A DNA stretch of 46,602 bases, from positions 1 to 46,602 of the forward strand of contig NZ_MRCD01000069.1 of the NCBI RefSeq assembly GCF_001904745.1, given 5' to 3'. This document shows, piece after piece, positions 44,329 through 46,602 of the stretch. The DNA is from Calothrix sp. HK-06. GTDB taxonomy: Bacteria; Cyanobacteriota; Cyanobacteriia; Cyanobacteriales; Nostocaceae. The notes beneath the pieces are model-generated. The model ran no database searches. It was not told where the DNA came from and saw nothing but the letters and a program-made list of their open reading frames with translations. Every line of letters begins with the position of its first letter. Position 1 is the first letter of the stretch. The position numbers and the translations under genes are program-made.

Positions 44329-45345
44329 ATGGCTATTTCACTCAAAGCTCTCCGAAATCAAGTAATAGTAATTACAGGTGCCAGTAGCGGAATTGGACTA
44401 GTCACCGCTAGAATGGCTGCTGCTCAGGGTGCAAAGCTTGTGTTAGCAGCGCGCAACGAAGAAGCTCTAAGTCAGCTTGTGAATGAAATTCGCGATAAAG
44501 GTGGTCAAGCAATTTATGTAGGTGCCGACGTAGGAAAAGAAGAAGATGTCAATCGGATTGCAGAAAAAGCAATTGCAGAATTTGGCAGCTTTGATACTTG
44601 GGTTAATAATGCAGGTGTATCAATATTTGGTCGCTGCATGGATGTAACCATACCAGACATGAAGCGCATGTTTGATACGGACTTTTGGGGCGTTGTTTAC
44701 GGTTCGCGCGCTGCTGTTAGACATTTTAAAGAGCGTGGAAGTAGTGGCGCCCTTATTAATATTGGTAGCTTTTTCGGAGACCGTGCAACACCTATTCAAT
44801 CAACTTATTGCTGTGCAAAACATGCGCTTCATGGGTGGACGGATGCGCTGCGAATGGAGTTGGAAAAAGAAAGAACGCCGATATCAGTAACATTAATTCA
44901 CCCAGGACGAATTGATACTCCATACAATGAACATGCTCGCAGTTATATATCTAACCAACCAGCACATCGTGGCATGATATATCCACCCGAAGCAGTAGCT
45001 GAAGCGATTTTGTATTCGGCAGAACATCAAAAACGTGATATGTACGTTGGTTTCCAAGCTAAATTCTTTGCTGTGTTGGGTGCTTTGGCGCCGCGACTTA
45101 TGGATAAGTTAATGGAAGCATGGATGTTTTACTCCCAACAGTCTGACCGTCCATCGAAAGATAGAGAAGACAACGCGCTTTATAAACCTGGTTATGGAAT
45201 GCACGAACGAGGAACACATCAAGGGTGGATTCGTTCGGGAAGTTGGTATGTAAAAGCCGAAAAGCACCCGCTTATCACAACAGTTGCCCTTACTACCGTG
45301 GCTTTAGCACTTTGGTTATTCACAACATCCTCGTTCATAAGCTAA
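44329..45345 (+). CDS. Short-chain dehydrogenase/reductase with a C-terminal membrane anchor
   Basis: 338 residues. Classical SDR: TGASSGIG (16-23), NNAG (93-96), catalytic S147, Y160 and K164 (STYCCAKHA). The NADP-type basic residues follow the first strand (LAARNEE). A hydrophobic stretch at the very end (about 312-334, TTVALTTVALALWLF) would anchor the enzyme in a membrane. The middle C-terminal part (AVLGALAPRLMDKLMEAWMFYSQQ) is longer than in soluble SDRs. Membrane-anchored SDRs often act on lipids or sterols, but the substrate is unknown. Monocistronic. Confidence 0.85.
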   Translation: MAISLKALRNQVIVITGASSGIGLVTARMAAAQGAKLVLAARNEEALSQLVNEIRDKGGQAIYVGADVGKEEDVNRIAEKAIAEFGSFDTWVNNAGVSIFGRCMDVTIPDMKRMFDTDFWGVVYGSRAAVRHFKERGSSGALINIGSFFGDRATPIQSTYCCAKHALHGWTDALRMELEKERTPISVTLIHPGRIDTPYNEHARSYISNQPAHRGMIYPPEAVAEAILYSAEHQKRDMYVGFQAKFFAVLGALAPRLMDKLMEAWMFYSQQSDRPSKDREDNALYKPGYGMHERGTHQGWIRSGSWYVKAEKHPLITTVALTTVALALWLFTTSSFIS

Positions 45346-45383
45346 AGAAACCTAGTTTCTTCGTTGAAACCAGGTTTCTAACT
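45346..45383. terminator. Hairpin after the SDR gene
   Basis: AAGAAACCTAGTTTC, a short loop and GAAACCAGGTTTC form an imperfect hairpin directly after the stop. Its AAACCTAG/CCAGGTTT arms are shared with the dispersed ~100-bp repeat ends. Confidence 0.5.
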
Positions 45384-45423
45384 AATTACGGTGCCACTAT
45401 CAAAAAAAGGGCGCCGTAATTTT

Positions 45424-45594
45424 TTACGACCCATATTTAAGTAGGTGAGTTGCGAAAATCCTTTGGTAAAGATTCTCTTCAGTCATTCCGTCATGACTCT
45501 CAAAATCATTACCCATAGCCATCGCGTACCATAGGCGCCGCGTGGTCGGGTCTTGTGCAAGGTCTTGACTAAACTTAGGGTATTTTCTTGCCAT
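45424..45594 (-). pseudogene. psaB: psaB (photosystem I P700 apoprotein A2), N-terminal fragment
   Basis: A 56-codon frame too short for ordinary gene finders. The first 50 residues ([50 protein letters not shown]) are the near-universal N-terminus of cyanobacterial PsaB. The native protein goes on HFGHLAIIF for over 700 residues; here it becomes LLKYGS and a stop. AAGGAGGA upstream (about 45617-45624 on this strand) resembles the ribosome site of a real psaB gene but is a little far from the ATG. It is either the remnant of an extra psaB copy or the 5' half of an interrupted gene. It cannot make a working photosystem subunit. Confidence 0.85.
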
Positions 45595-45892
45595 GTATTC
45601 TACTTACGTCCTCCTTTTAGTTAACTGCAACCAAGTAGAAAAGGCTTTTGATGACTTAAAGAAAACAAACTTGACGATTTATCTAGTAGCGATGCAGTTC
45701 ACTCCCACAGAAGTAACTGTTCAATTTAAAAGTTACTACTACTAATACTTACTGATTCTATACCCTAGGATGGAGATTGTTATTAATTTATTTTGTGTTC
45801 ACTAACACATTAATATGGCAAGTTTGGCAGCTTGTTTTGTAATGATAAAAGACATTTGTAAATATTTGTAATACTAACATTATTACAGTTGA
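45595..45892. other. Spacer between psaB fragment and histidine kinase (298 bp)
   Basis: AT-rich; no convincing gene. A 50-codon plus-strand frame (45593-45745) is discussed under rejected items. Confidence 0.4.
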
Positions 45893-46602
45893 TTATTTCA
45901 CTTCTAAAGGTAAAATCAAAGTAAAAGTAGTACCAACCCCAACCTGGGATTCTAAAAAAATTTCGCCCTGCATTAGTTTTACTAGCTGCTTAACAATTGG
46001 TAATCCTAAACCAGTACTATCGGGTTTAAGCGCCCTAGAAGCACCTCGATAAAACGGCTCAAACACACGTGATTGTTCTTCCAAAGAAATCCCGGTTCCA
46101 GTATCAATAATTACAATCATCCACTGAGTATCAGATAAACTGTAGCAAGTTAATGTTATGCTCCCGAACTCTGTGTAGCGAATTGCATTGCTGAGAAGAT
46201 TTGTAATAATTTGTTGTAATCGCAGAGGGTCTGTTTTAACTTGATCTGGAGCAAGCGTGCAATCTACTATTATTGGCAATTGTTTTGCTTGCGCTAACGG
46301 CTCCATCATTTCAATTGCACTATTAATTACAGACTTTACATCCAAATTGACTAACCGCAATTGCATTTTTCCAGCTTCACATCGCGAAAGCTCCAACGCT
46401 GAATTGATTAGGCAAATTAACTGGCGCCCATTACGTAACACGCGCTCAATATTTTCAATACTAGGAACAGAATCTTTTAACTCAGAACGTCTTCGTACTT
46501 GGCGCAAAAATAAATCTGAGTAGTTAATAATTGAATGTAATGGAGTTCTGAAGGGGTGACAAAGGCGCCTGAAAAGCTTTATATGTATACTGTGTAACGT
46601 TT
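45893..46602 (-). CDS. Sensor histidine kinase, C-terminal part (runs off right edge)
   Basis: The frame stays open to the window edge. The H-box (LCHPFRTPLHSIINYSD, histidine codon 46556-46558) precedes the dimerisation helices (NGRQLICLINSALELSRCEAGKMQL). The ATPase domain has N-box LSNAIRYTE, G1 IDTGTGI, F-box-like FEPFYRG and G2 TGLGLPIV. The enzyme autophosphorylates on the histidine and passes the phosphate to a response regulator; the sensory part is outside the window. A start further in (46507) would delete the H-box and is not used. No response regulator gene is visible here. Confidence 0.9.
   Translation of the reverse strand, partial: TLHSIHIKLFRRLCHPFRTPLHSIINYSDLFLRQVRRRSELKDSVPSIENIERVLRNGRQLICLINSALELSRCEAGKMQLRLVNLDVKSVINSAIEMMEPLAQAKQLPIIVDCTLAPDQVKTDPLRLQQIITNLLSNAIRYTEFGSITLTCYSLSDTQWMIVIIDTGTGISLEEQSRVFEPFYRGASRALKPDSTGLGLPIVKQLVKLMQGEIFLESQVGVGTTFTLILPLEVK

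Noticed and set aside
45593-45745. 50-codon plus-strand frame next to the psaB fragment
   Set aside because: No ribosome site, no known family, and it begins on the reverse side of the psaB start; a chance frame is more likely.
1-46602. tRNA or rRNA genes
   Set aside because: No GGTTCGAATCC-type T-loop or rRNA sequence was seen in any spacer.

Overview
The window looks like chromosomal DNA of a filamentous, probably heterocyst-forming-type (Nostocales) cyanobacterium. The evidence is a recognisable fragment of the photosystem I gene psaB, several families known mainly from cyanobacteria (DUF4327, DUF6335, AAA_35-type ATPases, the Ser/Thr kinase-ATPase-GAF giant proteins), a pentapeptide-repeat gene, a low G+C content with AT-rich spacers, and spacers full of short palindromic repeats. 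The usual cyanobacterial iterated palindrome GCGATCGC was not seen. Instead GGCGCC occurs about 68 times by eye (about 3 expected), mostly inside genes. No tRNA, rRNA, CRISPR array, complete insertion sequence or replication origin was found.

Layout. 1-2.6 kb: a pentapeptide-repeat gene cut by the edge, then a Rieske oxygenase divergent from a TetR regulator that carries an unusual C-terminal IS1/InsA-like zinc-ribbon plus HTH. 3-5.7 kb: a family 2 glycoside hydrolase and two unknown small genes. 6-13.2 kb: a 452-aa AAA_35 ATPase followed by a 1918-aa kinase-STAND-GAF protein whose C-terminus is an AAA_35 domain where a histidine kinase is usual. 13.4-17 kb: a Leloir group, galT, a degenerate M24-peptidase homologue, and galK. 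17-26.5 kb: small acidic proteins, an SRPBCC-like protein, a UGT-type glycosyltransferase convergent with an MFS transporter, a cupin, a Nudix hydrolase, a membrane protein, an erythromycin-esterase-like protein and short unknown genes. 26.5-29.1 kb: a gene remnant, then a translationally coupled four-gene stress-type operon. 29.7-33.5 kb: DUF4327, isoaspartyl peptidase, ATP-grasp ligase and a PhyH dioxygenase. 33.6-34.3 kb: an hflX gene lacking its 5' half. 34.6-42.9 kb: a coiled-coil protein, a stand-alone CheB methylesterase domain, a Crp/Fnr regulator, galE, a GH1-RmlD fusion and a glycosyltransferase-UDP-galactopyranose mutase fusion. 43-46.6 kb: an antitoxin-like orphan, an SDR, a psaB 5' fragment and a histidine kinase cut by the right edge.

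How the genes fit together. A galactose theme recurs: galT and galK feed the Leloir route, galE interconverts UDP-glucose and UDP-galactose, and the mutase fusion would turn UDP-galactopyranose into UDP-galactofuranose for a surface glycan. The GH2, GH1-RmlD and UGT proteins are other carbohydrate enzymes. This link is inferred from families; the genes are not one operon.

Most unusual: the TetR-InsA fusion; the kinase/STAND/GAF/AAA_35 giant beside its own AAA_35 neighbour; the GGCGCC iteration; the broken hflX and psaB, whose break points both lead outward into the same 9-mer, in inverted orientation 11.2 kb apart; and an M24 homologue in the galactose cluster that has lost most metal ligands.
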